A stretch of 64,000 bases of DNA from Microbacterium hominis NBRC 15708 (GCF_001592125.1 NZ_BCWI01000006.1:62001-126000), one strand, 5' to 3'; positions 17,998 through 27,230 are shown, counted from the stretch's first letter. A program made the numbers and translations. Notes: a model not told the origin generated them from the sequence alone.

Positions 17998-18273
17998 TCA
18001 GTTCTCGTCGTGGTCGGTCGTGAGCAGCTCGGCCAGGGTGTCGAGCACGGCGTTCGCGCTGTCGCCCTCCGCGGCCAGGGTGACGTAGTCGCCCTTCTCG
18101 GCGCCCAGCGAGATGACGCCGAGGATGCTGGCGGCGTTGACCGGCGCGCCCGAGCCCTTCGAGATGGTCACGGACAGGCCCGAGTCCTTGACGGCCTGGG
18201 CGAAGAGCTTGGCCGGGCGGGCGTGCAATCCATTGGACGATCCGATGCGGATCGTGCGGGTCACGGTGCTCAT
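17998..18273 (-). CDS. ptsH: PTS phosphocarrier protein HPr
   Basis: 91 residues. Phosphoryl carrier between enzyme I and EIIA proteins. Active histidine H17 in SNGLHARPA. The regulatory-serine region reads VNAASILGVISLGA with a serine at 49, near the Ser46 position of Firmicute HPr; whether it is phosphorylated here is unknown because actinobacteria often lack HPr kinase. ATG at 18273 overlaps the upstream EIIB stop (ATGA). Confidence 0.96.
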   Translation of the reverse strand: MSTVTRTIRIGSSNGLHARPAKLFAQAVKDSGLSVTISKGSGAPVNAASILGVISLGAEKGDYVTLAAEGDSANAVLDTLAELLTTDHDEN

Positions 18274-18614
18274 GCGGGGTTCCTCTCCGTCGGGGCGGTC
18301 TGTTCTCGGCCGGTCGCCAGCACCTCGTCGACGAGCGCGAGGGTGCGCGTGCCGTGGAGGTCGCTGTAGATGTCGGGGGGAAGGAGGACGACCCGCGCGC
18401 GACGCGTCTCCGCTTCGCGACGGATGCGGTCCAGGCTGTCCTGCAGGTGGGGGCCCACGAGCACGACGTCTGCGGCAGCGATGTCGATCGGGAGCGACTG
18501 CTCGGTGCCGGCGACGGCGCTGAGCTCGCGCCCGGCCGCCTGCGCCGCGTGTCGGACACGCTGCGCCACGAACGTGCTCGACGCTCCCGCGCCGCACACA
18601 ACGAGGATCCTCAT
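18270..18614 (-). CDS. Stand-alone PTS EIIB protein (lactose/cellobiose-type fold)
   Basis: 114 residues from the ATG at 18614, which is preceded by GGAGGCGG. A phosphocysteine loop is seen at residue 7 (VVCGAGASST), typical of small cytosolic EIIB proteins. No cognate EIIC or EIIA for a second sugar is in the window, so its partner is unknown. As first gene of the mannitol/general PTS operon it could act as a signalling EIIB, for instance toward the divergently encoded PRD regulator. That is inference. Confidence 0.85.
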   Translation of the reverse strand: MRILVVCGAGASSTFVAQRVRHAAQAAGRELSAVAGTEQSLPIDIAAADVVLVGPHLQDSLDRIRREAETRRARVVLLPPDIYSDLHGTRTLALVDEVLATGREQTAPTERNPA

Positions 18615-18671
18615 CGATCCGCCTCCTTCTCCGCCATTCTTGTGAAAGGCCTGGGAGGCGACAACCACACC

Positions 18672-18693
18672 TGTTTCCGCGGGGGCGGAAACA
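18672..18693. promoter_or_regulatory. Inverted repeat, probable operator of the PTS operon
   Basis: TGTTTCCGC-GGGG-GCGGAAACA, two perfect 9-bp arms around a 4-bp spacer, in the 109-bp region between the EIIB gene and the divergent PRD regulator. Placement and symmetry fit a binding site for that regulator or another sugar-responsive factor. Confidence 0.65.
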
Positions 18694-18723
18694 CCCGACG
18701 GTGGGCATGGTTGACTGGAACAC

Positions 18724-20649
18724 GTGAGCAGAGCGCGACAGGACCGTGTCATCGCGCTCCTCGCGCGGGAGGGCGACTGGCTGACCGCCGGCGAGCTGGC
18801 CGACATCGTTGGCGTCACGCCGCGCAGCATCCGCAGCTACGTCACGGCCCTGAACGCCCGCGTCCCCGGCGGAGGGGTCGTGGAGTCGGGGCCGCTCGGC
18901 TACCGTGCGGGCGCCGAGGCGCCGCTCGCGCTGCGTGCCGCCGTCGACACCGCGACGCCGCGCGAGCGCGTCCATCGGCTGGTGCGGAGCCTGCTGTCGG
19001 GTCGTGAGGGCATCGACGTGTACGAGACGGCCGACGGGTTCCACGTGAGTCCGGCGACCCTGGAGGGCGATCTCGCCCGCGTCCGCGCCCTGCTGGGCGA
19101 CACCGAGCTGACCCTCGAACGCACCGGCTCGCGCGCGCGCCTGCGCGGCACGGAGATGGCCCAGCGCCGTCTGCTCAGCCGGCTCGCCCACGACGAGACC
19201 GACGACGGCGCGTTCGACCTCGACGCGCTCCGGCGCAGCCTGGGCGCGGGGTCCATCGGCGAAGCGGTGTTCGGTCCCTTCAAGGCCGACCTCGTGGCGG
19301 GGCTGCGCGACCTCGGCTTCTTCGTCAACGAGTTCGGCATCGGCGACGTCATGATGCACGTCGCGATCACCGCCGACCGCGTGGCCCACGACTGTGCCCT
19401 CGAGACCGCCGCGGTCGACGCGGCCACACCGGCACAGGAGCAGGTGGGCGACCTGCTCGACGCGCTGTGCGGCCACCACCTCGGGCTGCGGCTCGGCGCG
19501 GGCGACCGCCGCCACCTCGCCGCGCTCGTCCTCGGCCGTGTCGTGGCGCCGGGTCCGGGTGAAGCGGCATCCGTCACCCGCGCCGGGCTGCAGCCCGACG
19601 TCGAGAGCGCCGTCCGCGACGTGGTGCACCGTGCGGCGGCGGAGTTCCTCGTCGACATCGAGCACGAGGACTTCGTGCTGCGTCTCGCGCTGCACGTGCA
19701 GAACCTGCGACTGCGCGCCCAGGAGCAGGCATGGTCGCGCAACCCCCTCACCCGATCGCTCAAGGCGACCTATCCGATGATCTTCGAGGTCGCGGTCTTC
19801 ATCGCCGACGGCTTGCGGGGGCTCCTCGGCATCCCGCTTCTCGACGACGAGATCGCCTACATCGCGATGCACGTCGGAGGACAGCTGGAGCGCAGCCGGC
19901 ACGCCGGGACGGTGCTGACGGCGACCATCGTGTGCCCCGGGTACTACGAGCTGCACGAGCTGCTGCGCTCGAGCGTCGACCGTTCCCTCGGCCAGTCGGT
20001 CGACGTCGTCGGCGTCGACACGCGAGCCGATCCCGACTGGAGCGCGATCCACACCGACCTCATCCTGACCACGATCGACCCGCCCTTCGCGGGCGACGGC
20101 ATCGTGCGCATCCAGCCGTTCCTCACCGAGTCGGACATCGAGCGGGTGCAGGCCGCGGCGGGGCGCGTGCGGCGGGGACGGCGTCTGGCCCGGCTTCGCG
20201 ACGAGCTCGGGCGCTACTTCTCGGCCGACGCCTTCGTGGGGCGGGTCGATGCGGATGCCGACGAGGAGAGCGTCATCCGCGACCTCGGCGCCCGGCTGGT
20301 CGCGCAGGGCGTGATCGACGACGACTACGTCACGCGCACCCTCGAGCGGGAGCGTCTGTCATCGACCGCGTTCACCGACGCGCTGGCCGTGCCGCACGCG
20401 ATCGGGATGACCGCGACCCGCACGGCGATCGCCGTCGCGATCGCCGACCCGTCGATGGCGTGGGGCGAGGGGCGTGTGCAGGTGATCGCGATGGTCGCCT
20501 TCTCGGAGAGCGACCGCGAGGCGTTCCAGACCGTGTTCGAGCAGCTCGTCGAGGTGTTCAGCGAACGCGACAGCGTGCAGCGCATCGTCCGCCGCGGCAC
20601 CACCTTCACCCCCTTCCTGGACGAGCTCGTCGCCGTCGTAGACGGCTAG
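18724..20649 (+). CDS. PRD-containing PTS-controlled transcription regulator (MtlR/BglG type)
   Basis: 641 residues from GTG 18724. In order: a helix-turn-helix at 1-45 (DRVIALLAREGDWLTAGELADIVGVTPRSIRSYV), a middle winged region, two PTS-regulation domains at about 175-285 and 295-395 with candidate phosphohistidines H212, H324 and H383, an EIIB-like domain with C404 (TIVCPGYYE), and an EIIA domain at about 505-641 with H558 (AVPHAIG). This is the DNA-binding activator layout, not an RNA-binding antiterminator (no CAT domain). Transcribed away from the mannitol operon, which it presumably controls. Confidence 0.9.
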   Translation: MSRARQDRVIALLAREGDWLTAGELADIVGVTPRSIRSYVTALNARVPGGGVVESGPLGYRAGAEAPLALRAAVDTATPRERVHRLVRSLLSGREGIDVYETADGFHVSPATLEGDLARVRALLGDTELTLERTGSRARLRGTEMAQRRLLSRLAHDETDDGAFDLDALRRSLGAGSIGEAVFGPFKADLVAGLRDLGFFVNEFGIGDVMMHVAITADRVAHDCALETAAVDAATPAQEQVGDLLDALCGHHLGLRLGAGDRRHLAALVLGRVVAPGPGEAASVTRAGLQPDVESAVRDVVHRAAAEFLVDIEHEDFVLRLALHVQNLRLRAQEQAWSRNPLTRSLKATYPMIFEVAVFIADGLRGLLGIPLLDDEIAYIAMHVGGQLERSRHAGTVLTATIVCPGYYELHELLRSSVDRSLGQSVDVVGVDTRADPDWSAIHTDLILTTIDPPFAGDGIVRIQPFLTESDIERVQAAAGRVRRGRRLARLRDELGRYFSADAFVGRVDADADEESVIRDLGARLVAQGVIDDDYVTRTLERERLSSTAFTDALAVPHAIGMTATRTAIAVAIADPSMAWGEGRVQVIAMVAFSESDREAFQTVFEQLVEVFSERDSVQRIVRRGTTFTPFLDELVAVVDG

Positions 20650-20678
20650 CTCTCCCCTCTTCTTCTTCTTCTCCCTCC
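20650..20678 (+). other. 29-base pyrimidine-only run after the PRD regulator stop
   Basis: Directly after the TAG stop there are 29 bases of only C and T (four CTT-like steps in the middle), then the family B repeat. Such a run is conspicuous in this sequence; function unknown, possibly Rho-related termination. Confidence 0.5.
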
Positions 20679-20681
20679 GCC

Positions 20682-20772
20682 CTCCCGCGAGCCGCCACGA
20701 CCCGGCCGGGCCGCCATGGCGCGGCCCGCCCGGGGCGTGGCGGCTCGCACGGGGGATGGCGGCTCGCGGGAG
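20682..20772. repeat. 91-bp imperfect palindrome, family B
   Basis: Outer arms CTCCCGCGAGCCGCCA (20682-20697) and TGGCGGCTCGCGGGAG (20757-20772) are perfectly complementary over 16 bp. The word GTGGCGGCTCGC is repeated at 20737-20748, and an inner hairpin pairs CGGGCCGC with GCGGCCCG around CATGGC. It lies between the convergent regulator and phosphohexomutase genes and ends one base from the latter's stop. Confidence 0.8.
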
Positions 20773-22464
20773 TCAGGAGCGGGCGGCGATGAGGGCGCGG
20801 GTGGCGGCGTCGAGGGCGGCGAGGCGGGCCTGGGCGTCGGCGGCCGACGTGCCGCGCACGTCGAGGTACGCCTTCAGCTTGGGCTCGGTGCCGCTCGGGC
20901 GCACGATCAGTCGCGAGCCGTCGTCGAGCCAGAGGCGGAGCACGTCGCCGGGCGGGAACCCGTCGACGCCCGTCAGCAGATCATCGATCCGCTCGACCGC
21001 GACCTCCCCGAGCCGTGTCGGCGGGGCGGCGCGCAGAGCGGACATGATGCGCCCGATGACCGACAGGTCGTCGACGCGCAGCGAGACCTGGCCCGAGGCG
21101 AAGAAGCCGAACGTGTCCTGGAAGCGCCGCAGCAGATCGCCCAGCCCCTCGCCCCGCTCGCGCGCCTCGGCGATCATGCCGAGGATCGCGATCGCCGCCG
21201 AGATGCCGTCCTTGTCGCGCACCGTCTCCGGGTTGACGAGGTAGCCCAGGGCCTCCTCGAACCCGAAGAGGATGCCGGGAGCGCGGGAGATCCACTTGAA
21301 ACCGGTGAGGGTCGCGTGGAAATCCAGTCCGTAGTGCTCGGCGACCGCATGCAGTCCGGGAGAGGAGACGAGCGAGCACGCGAGCGACCCCGTCTCCCCG
21401 CGTTCGGCCGCCCGGGCGGCCGCGCGCCAGCCGAGCAGCAGCCCGATCTCGTTGCCGGTGAGCGCCCGCCACCCGCCGTCCGCGGACGGGTCGGGGAGGG
21501 CGACCGCGAGACGGTCGGCGTCGGGGTCGTTGGCGATGACGAACTCGGCATCCGCCGCCCGTGCCGTCTCGAACGCGAGGTCCATCGCACCCGGCTCCTC
21601 CGGGTTGGGGAACGCGACGGTGGGGAAGCGGCCGTCCGGAGCGATCTGCGCCTCGACGACCGTCGGCCGCGGGTATCCCGCGAGCTCGAGGATGGCGTGC
21701 AGCGTCTCGGAGCCGACGCCGTGCATCGCCGTGTAGACCCAGGTCATCCCGGCCGCGCCGGCCGTCGCGGGTGCGACCGCTGCGGTCGCGGCGACATATG
21801 CCTCGACGACGCTCTCCTCGGCGATCTCGTACGTTCCGCGCGGCAGGTCGGGCACCGCCGCGCCGGCGGCGACGCGGTCGATGTGCGCCGCGATCTCGGC
21901 GTCGGCGGGGGAGACGATCTGCGACCCCTCGTCCGCGCCGCCCAGGTACACCTTGTAGCCGTTGTCGTCCGGCGGGTTGTGCGAGGCCGTGACCATCACG
22001 CCGGCGGCGGCGCCGAGGTGACGCACGGCGAACGCCAGCACGGGCGTGGGGAGCATCCGCGGCAGCAGCACCGCGCGCAGCCCCGCTCCCGCGAACAGCT
22101 CGGCGGAGTCGCGCGCGAACACGTCGGAGTTGCGGCGGCCGTCGTAGCCGATCACGACGAGCGGTGCCGCGTCGGGGCCGGCCTTCTCCCGCAGGTACGC
22201 GGCGAAGCCGCCCGCGGCCTGCGAGACGAGCACGCGGTTCATGCGGTTGCTGCCGGCGCCCAGACGCCCGCGCAGCCCCGCCGTGCCGAACTGCAGGCGC
22301 GCGCCGAAGCGGTCGGCCAGATCGGCGGATGCCGCGGCATCCCCCGCCGCGGCGGCGTCCAGCAGCGCGGTCAGCTCGGCGCGGGTCTCGGGGTCGGGAT
22401 CCTGGGCGAGCCAGGCGCGGGCCGCGTCGAGGACCGCGGTGCCCGCGGCATCCGCCCCGCTCAC
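20773..22464 (-). CDS. Phosphohexomutase (phosphoglucomutase/phosphomannomutase family)
   Basis: 563 residues from GTG 22464, which overlaps the stop of the phosphorylase gene (GTGA). Catalytic serine loop VTASHNPPDDNGYKVY, metal-binding NDPDADRLAV and phosphate-binding RPSGTEPKLKAY are all intact. Equivalent to PmmB next to the purine nucleoside phosphorylase in mycobacteria. In that context it may interconvert pentose-1- and 5-phosphates as well as hexose phosphates; the true substrate cannot be read from sequence. Confidence 0.92.
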   Translation of the reverse strand: MSGADAAGTAVLDAARAWLAQDPDPETRAELTALLDAAAAGDAAASADLADRFGARLQFGTAGLRGRLGAGSNRMNRVLVSQAAGGFAAYLREKAGPDAAPLVVIGYDGRRNSDVFARDSAELFAGAGLRAVLLPRMLPTPVLAFAVRHLGAAAGVMVTASHNPPDDNGYKVYLGGADEGSQIVSPADAEIAAHIDRVAAGAAVPDLPRGTYEIAEESVVEAYVAATAAVAPATAGAAGMTWVYTAMHGVGSETLHAILELAGYPRPTVVEAQIAPDGRFPTVAFPNPEEPGAMDLAFETARAADAEFVIANDPDADRLAVALPDPSADGGWRALTGNEIGLLLGWRAAARAAERGETGSLACSLVSSPGLHAVAEHYGLDFHATLTGFKWISRAPGILFGFEEALGYLVNPETVRDKDGISAAIAILGMIAEARERGEGLGDLLRRFQDTFGFFASGQVSLRVDDLSVIGRIMSALRAAPPTRLGEVAVERIDDLLTGVDGFPPGDVLRLWLDDGSRLIVRPSGTEPKLKAYLDVRGTSAADAQARLAALDAATRALIAARS

Positions 22465-23285
22465 AGCCGACCGATCACGCGGGCGAGCAGGGCGGAGATC
22501 ACCGGCTCGGCGGCCTGGCCGGCCTCGATGACCTCGGCGTGGCTGAGCGGGGTCTTCTGGATGCCGGCGGCGAGGTTCGTGATGAGCGAGAAGCCGAGTA
22601 CCTCCATGCCCGCCTGCCGGGCGGCGATGGCCTCCAGGGCCGTCGACATGCCGACGATGTGGCCGCCGATCGCCTTCGCCATCTGCACCTCGGCCGGCGT
22701 CTCGTAGTGCGGTCCGCGGAACTGGCAGTAGACGCCCTCGTCGAGGGTCGGGTCGACGCTGCGGGCGATCTCGCGCAGGCGCGAGGAGTACAGGTCGGTG
22801 AGGTCGATGAAGGTCGCGCCCTCCAGGGGCGAGTCCGCCGTGAGGTTGATGTGGTCGCTGATGAGCACGGGGGTTCCCGGCGTCCACGTCTGCTTGATGC
22901 CGCCGGCGCCGTTGGTGAGCACCATCGTCTTCGCGCCGGTCGCCGCCGCGGTGCGGACGCTGTGCACGACGCGACGTACGCCGTGGCCCTCGTAGTAGTG
23001 GGTGCGGGCCCCGATGACGAGCACGCGCGTGCCGGTCGGCGTGAGGATGCTGCGGATCGATCCGACGTGTCCGGCCAGCGCCGGTGCGCTGAACCCCGTG
23101 ATCTCGGTGGCCGGAACGGTCGCGGTCGTCTCGCCCACGAGGTCGGCGGCCTTGCCCCAGCCGCTGCCGAGCGTGAGGGCGATGTCGTGGTGCTCGACGC
23201 CCGTGAGGCGGGCGATGTCGCCCGCGGCGCGCGCCGCGATCTCGAAGGGGTCGGCGGCGGGATCGTCGAGCGGATTGCTGTTCAT
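22461..23285 (-). CDS. punA: Purine nucleoside phosphorylase
   Basis: 274 residues from the ATG at 23285. An ATG nine bases earlier (23294) abuts the GGGAGG ribosome site, so the inner ATG with 9-base spacing is the better start. Trimeric PNP family: LGSGWGKAA phosphate loop, TNGAGGIKQ, and GVYCQFRGPHYETPAE purine-site signature. Cleaves (deoxy)inosine and guanosine with phosphate. Forms a two-gene unit with the phosphohexomutase downstream, which can use the sugar-1-phosphate released. Confidence 0.95.
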   Translation of the reverse strand: MNSNPLDDPAADPFEIAARAAGDIARLTGVEHHDIALTLGSGWGKAADLVGETTATVPATEITGFSAPALAGHVGSIRSILTPTGTRVLVIGARTHYYEGHGVRRVVHSVRTAAATGAKTMVLTNGAGGIKQTWTPGTPVLISDHINLTADSPLEGATFIDLTDLYSSRLREIARSVDPTLDEGVYCQFRGPHYETPAEVQMAKAIGGHIVGMSTALEAIAARQAGMEVLGFSLITNLAAGIQKTPLSHAEVIEAGQAAEPVISALLARVIGRL

Positions 23286-23389
23286 GTCGGACATCCTCCC
23301 ACTCTAGGAACACGGACCGCCCCGGGCCACTCGCTCCGCCGCAGCCGGCCCCGTCGCCGGCGGGCGACATTCCGGATGCCGGCGCCTGA

Positions 23390-23395
23390 GAGAAT
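23390..23395 (+). promoter_or_regulatory. -10 box, leaderless-type promoter of lpdA
   Basis: GAGAAT, 6 bases before the ATG at 23402. Weaker match than the TAGGGT-type boxes elsewhere. Confidence 0.45.
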
Positions 23396-23401
23396 GGAGC
23401 A

Positions 23402-24853
23402 ATGTCGTCGAGCTTCGTGAACACCCAGTCCGTCGCCGTCCTCGGCGGCGGCCCCGGCGGCTACGAGGCGGCGCTCGCCGCAGCGCAGCTCGGCGCGGAC
23501 GTCACCCTCGTCGAGCGCGCGGGTGTCGGCGGTGCCGCCGTGATCACCGACGTGGTCCCCTCGAAGAGCCTCATCGCCACGGCCGATGCCGCGGTCGCGA
23601 TCTCCGAGGCGTCCGACCTCGGGGTCCAGTTCTTCGCGAAGGGGGAGAGCGGCGTCGCGCTCAAGCCCGAGGTCGCGATCAATCTCGCCGCCGTCAACAA
23701 GCGCCTGCTGTCGCTGGCCCGACAGCAGTCCGACGACATGCGGGCCCAGCTCGTCGATGCGGGCGTGCGGATCATCTCCGGCCACGGACGCCTCGACGGC
23801 CATCATGCCCTCGTGGTCGCCACAGGCCCCGGCGGCACCGACTTCGACCGCGTCGAGGCGGACACGCTCGTCGTCGCCGTGGGCGCCTCGCCGCGCGAGC
23901 TGCCGACGGCCAAGCCCGACGGCCAGCGCATCCTCACGTGGACCCAGCTCTACGACATGAAGGCGCTTCCCGAGCACCTCATCGTCGTCGGCTCGGGCGT
24001 CACCGGCGCGGAGTTCGCGTCGGCCTACATGAACCTCGGCGCCAAGGTCACGCTCATCTCCAGTCGCGATCAGGTGCTGCCCGGCGAGGATGCCGACGCC
24101 GCCGCCGTCCTGGAGAAGGTGTTCACCCGCGGCGGGATGACTGTGCTCTCGAAGTCGCGCGCCGACAGTGTGCAGCGCGCCGGCGACGGCGTGGTCGTGA
24201 CCCTCTCGGACGGGCGCACCGTCGAAGGCAGCCACTGCCTGCTCGCCGTCGGATCGATCCCGAACACCGCCGGCATCGGCCTCGAGGATGCCGGCGTGCA
24301 GCTGACCGACTCGGGTCACATCCGCGTCAACCGGGTCGCGCGCACGTCGGTTCCCAACATCTACGCCGCCGGCGACTGCACGACCTTCGTCCCGCTCGCC
24401 TCCGTCGCCTCGATGCAGGGGCGCACCGCGATCTTCCACGCCCTAGGCGACACCGTCATCCCGCTGGAGCGCCGCCGGATCACCGCGAACATCTTCACGG
24501 CGCCGGAGATCGCGACCGTCGGACGGCAGGAGAAGGACCTGGAGACCGGCGCGATCAACGGCTACGTCTACAAGCTCCCGCTGACCGCCAACGCGCGCGC
24601 GAAGATGATGGGGATCAAGGACGGCTTCGTCAAGATCATCGCGCGCGAGGGCAGCGGCACCGTGATCGGCGGCGTGATCGTCGCCCCGCGGGCGTCGGAG
24701 CTGATCTACCCCATCGCGATCGCCGTCGAGCGGCGCCTGACCGTCGATCAGGTCTCGCGCGTGTTCGCGGTGTTCCCCTCGTTGAGCGGCTCGATCACCG
24801 ACGCCACGCGCGCGATGCACCTCGTCAACCGCGACGACGACTTCTTCGGCTGA
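23402..24853 (+). CDS. lpdA: NAD(P)H-quinone dehydrogenase-type flavoprotein (LpdA, dihydrolipoamide dehydrogenase fold)
   Basis: 483 residues. FAD motif LGGGPGGYEAALAAAQLG near the N-terminus, NAD motif VVGSGVTGAEFASAYMNLGA near residue 200, second FAD motif IYAAGDCT near residue 322. The CxxxxC redox pair of true lipoamide dehydrogenases is absent: the corresponding region reads GVGGAAVITDVVPSKSL. This loss, and the neighbourhood of punA/pmmB, matches M. tuberculosis LpdA (Rv3303c), an NAD(P)H:quinone reductase. Divergent from punA. Confidence 0.9.
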   Translation: MSSSFVNTQSVAVLGGGPGGYEAALAAAQLGADVTLVERAGVGGAAVITDVVPSKSLIATADAAVAISEASDLGVQFFAKGESGVALKPEVAINLAAVNKRLLSLARQQSDDMRAQLVDAGVRIISGHGRLDGHHALVVATGPGGTDFDRVEADTLVVAVGASPRELPTAKPDGQRILTWTQLYDMKALPEHLIVVGSGVTGAEFASAYMNLGAKVTLISSRDQVLPGEDADAAAVLEKVFTRGGMTVLSKSRADSVQRAGDGVVVTLSDGRTVEGSHCLLAVGSIPNTAGIGLEDAGVQLTDSGHIRVNRVARTSVPNIYAAGDCTTFVPLASVASMQGRTAIFHALGDTVIPLERRRITANIFTAPEIATVGRQEKDLETGAINGYVYKLPLTANARAKMMGIKDGFVKIIAREGSGTVIGGVIVAPRASELIYPIAIAVERRLTVDQVSRVFAVFPSLSGSITDATRAMHLVNRDDDFFG

Positions 24854-24907
24854 CCGGCTGGGGGCCGGCATCCGCCTGCGCCGCCCGCCGCGGGGTGAAC
24901 GCGACGG

Positions 24908-25354
24908 CTAGTGCTGCACCTGGGCGGTCCACATGCCGGTGCCCTCGGGAGAGGTCGCCGACACGCTGACGGCCGTCAGGTTCTGCACGGCGGTGGGGAT
25001 CGCGATGGGCGTGCGCAGGGCGCCCTGCTGGCAGACGATGTCCTGGGTGGTGCTGAGGGTCTGTCCGCCCGCCGTGTAGACGAGGGCGAACTGTGCGCGG
25101 TCGGCGCCGATGCAGCGCAGCTCCACCGCGCGGAACGGGCTCGGCTCGGCGAAGTCCAGCGTCGCCGCGGGCCCGCCCTCGACCGCCGCGAGCATGCCGC
25201 CGACGGCCGTGTCCGGCGCCGAGCCGATGACCGACTCCGACCAGGCCGACCATGCCGCGCGGTCCGCGTCGGAGGGGCCCGCGCTGCAGCCGACGAGCAC
25301 GACGGCGGATGCCGCGGCCGCGACCAGGGCGACACGGCGGCGACGGGCGGTCAT
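24908..25354 (-). CDS. Small secreted lipoprotein of unknown function
   Basis: 148 residues. N-terminal MTARRRR, hydrophobic stretch and lipobox VLVGC (Cys23) indicate a lipid-anchored protein outside the membrane. The mature part is a small domain with two further cysteines (C81 and C108 region: LRCIGAD, IVCQQG) that could form a disulphide. No family recognised. It starts one base after the stop of the carboxylase alpha gene on the same strand, so it is probably cotranscribed. Confidence 0.8.
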   Translation of the reverse strand: MTARRRRVALVAAAASAVVLVGCSAGPSDADRAAWSAWSESVIGSAPDTAVGGMLAAVEGGPAATLDFAEPSPFRAVELRCIGADRAQFALVYTAGGQTLSTTQDIVCQQGALRTPIAIPTAVQNLTAVSVSATSPEGTGMWTAQVQH

Positions 25355-25355
25355 G

Positions 25356-27152
25356 TCAGGAGATCGTGAGCAGCTGGTGGCCGGCGGACACGGTGGTTCC
25401 CGGGTCGGCGTTGATGGCGCCGACGACGCCGTCCTTGTGTGCCTGGATCGGCTGCTCCATCTTCATGGCCTCGAGGACCACGACGAGGTCGCCCTTGACG
25501 ACGGGCTGCCCGTCCTCGACCGCGACCTTGACGATCGTGGCCTGCATCGGCGCCTTGACGGCGTCGCCCGACGCGCCCGAGGACACCGACGGGGCGTGCG
25601 AGCGGCGCGACGGCGGCACGGCGACCGGGCGACCGATCTTCGCGGGAGCGACCGCGATGCGGTCGGGAAGGCTCACCTCGAGACGCTTGCCCGACACCTC
25701 GACGACGACGGTGTGGCGCGGCTCGGCCTCCGCCGGGGACTCCGCCTCGCCGTCCCACGGGGCGATGTCGTTGACGAACTCGGTCTCGATCCAGCGCGTG
25801 AACACGCCGAAGCGGCCGTCCTCCGCGGTGAAGGCGGGGTCGCGCACCACCTTGCGGTGGAAGGGCAGCACGGTGGGCATGCCGGCGACCTCGAACTCGT
25901 CGAGCGCGCGGCGCGAACGCTCGAGCGCCTCCGCGCGGTCGCGGCCGGTGACGATCAGCTTGCCGAGCAGCGAGTCGAACGCGCCCGAGACGCTGTCGCC
26001 GGCGGTGACGCCGGAGTCCAGACGGATGCCGGGGCCGCCGAAGGTCTTGAACTGGTGGATGCGGCCGGGCTGGGGGAGGAAGCCGCGCCCCGGGTCTTCG
26101 CCGTTGATGCGGAACTCGATCGAGTGGCCGGTCGGCTGGGGGTCGTCGTAGTCGAGCACACCGCCCTCGGCGAGGCGGAACTGCTCGCGAACGAGATCGA
26201 TGCCGGTGACCTCCTCGGACACGGGGTGCTCCACCTGCAGCCGGGTGTTGACCTCGAGGAACGAGATCGTGCCGTCGGCGCCGATGAGGAACTCGCACGT
26301 TCCCGCGCCCACGTAGCCGACTTCGCGCAGGATCGCCTTGGAGGAGTCGTAGAGCGTGCGGTTCTGCTCCTGGGTGAGGAACGGCGCCGGCGCCTCCTCC
26401 ACGAGCTTCTGGTGACGGCGCTGCAGCGAGCAGTCGCGCGTCGAGACCACGACGACGTTGCCCTCGGCATCCGCGAGGCACTGGGTCTCGACGTGACGGG
26501 GCTTGTCGAGGTACTTCTCCACGAAGCACTCGCCGCGGCCGAAGGCGGCGACCGCCTCGCGCGTGGCCGACTCGAACAGCTCGGCGACCTCGTCCAGCTC
26601 GCGGGCGACCTTTAGCCCGCGTCCGCCGCCGCCGTAGGCGGCCTTGATCGCGATCGGCAGGCCGACCTGCTCGGCGAACGCGATGACCTCGTCGGCTCCG
26701 GCTACGGGCCCGGGCGTGCCCGGCGCCAGCGGGGCGCCGACCTTCTCGGCGACGTGGCGGGCGGTGACCTTGTCGCCGAGCGCCTCGATGGCCTCGGGCG
26801 ACGGGCCGATCCAGACGAGGCCCGCGGCGATCACGGCGCGGGCGAACTCGGCGTTCTCGGCGAGGAAGCCGTAGCCGGGGTGCACCGCGTCGGCGCCGGA
26901 GCGGCGGGCGACGGAGAGGATCTTCTCGATCGAGAGGTAGGTGTCCGCGCTCGTGGCGCCCTCGAGGGCGTAGGCCTCGTCCGCGAGCTTCGCGTGCATC
27001 GCGTCGCGGTCCTGATCGGCGTACACCGCCACCGACCCGCGGCCGGAGTCGCGGGCGGCCCGGATCACCCGGACGGCGATCTCGCCGCGGTTCGCAATGA
27101 GCACTTTGGTGATCTGCGGGCGCGCGGCCGCCAGGTCCAGTGAGCGTGGCAT
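25356..27152 (-). CDS. accA3: Acyl-CoA carboxylase alpha subunit (biotin carboxylase + biotin carrier)
   Basis: 598 residues from ATG 27152; the start is supported by a TAGGCT box 7 bases upstream, and a GTG at 27170 upstream of that box is unlikely. Biotin carboxylase domain at 15-460 with ATP-grasp loop [10 protein letters not shown] and the EFLIG / [12 protein letters not shown] catalytic region; then a linker, then a biotinyl domain with the target lysine in LEAMKMEQP. Carboxylates biotin for acetyl-/propionyl-CoA carboxylase; the beta and epsilon subunits are at 32.7-34.6 kb. The symbol follows the mycobacterial orthologue. Confidence 0.94.
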   Translation of the reverse strand: MPRSLDLAAARPQITKVLIANRGEIAVRVIRAARDSGRGSVAVYADQDRDAMHAKLADEAYALEGATSADTYLSIEKILSVARRSGADAVHPGYGFLAENAEFARAVIAAGLVWIGPSPEAIEALGDKVTARHVAEKVGAPLAPGTPGPVAGADEVIAFAEQVGLPIAIKAAYGGGGRGLKVARELDEVAELFESATREAVAAFGRGECFVEKYLDKPRHVETQCLADAEGNVVVVSTRDCSLQRRHQKLVEEAPAPFLTQEQNRTLYDSSKAILREVGYVGAGTCEFLIGADGTISFLEVNTRLQVEHPVSEEVTGIDLVREQFRLAEGGVLDYDDPQPTGHSIEFRINGEDPGRGFLPQPGRIHQFKTFGGPGIRLDSGVTAGDSVSGAFDSLLGKLIVTGRDRAEALERSRRALDEFEVAGMPTVLPFHRKVVRDPAFTAEDGRFGVFTRWIETEFVNDIAPWDGEAESPAEAEPRHTVVVEVSGKRLEVSLPDRIAVAPAKIGRPVAVPPSRRSHAPSVSSGASGDAVKAPMQATIVKVAVEDGQPVVKGDLVVVLEAMKMEQPIQAHKDGVVGAINADPGTTVSAGHQLLTIS

Positions 27153-27159
27153 GGATGTC

Positions 27160-27165
27160 AGCCTA
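27160..27165 (-). promoter_or_regulatory. -10 box, leaderless-type promoter of the carboxylase alpha gene
   Basis: TAGGCT on the minus strand, 7 bases before the ATG at 27152. Confidence 0.6.
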
Positions 27166-27230
27166 CCCACGTCCGACCCCCCGCATTTGGATCACCCGCA
27201 CAAGATCGTCGGGAAATCGTGTGCGAGAGC

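Noticed and set aside
24854..24907. Possible terminator between lpdA and the small lipoprotein
   Set aside because: Only short GC pairings, no stem clearly better than background.
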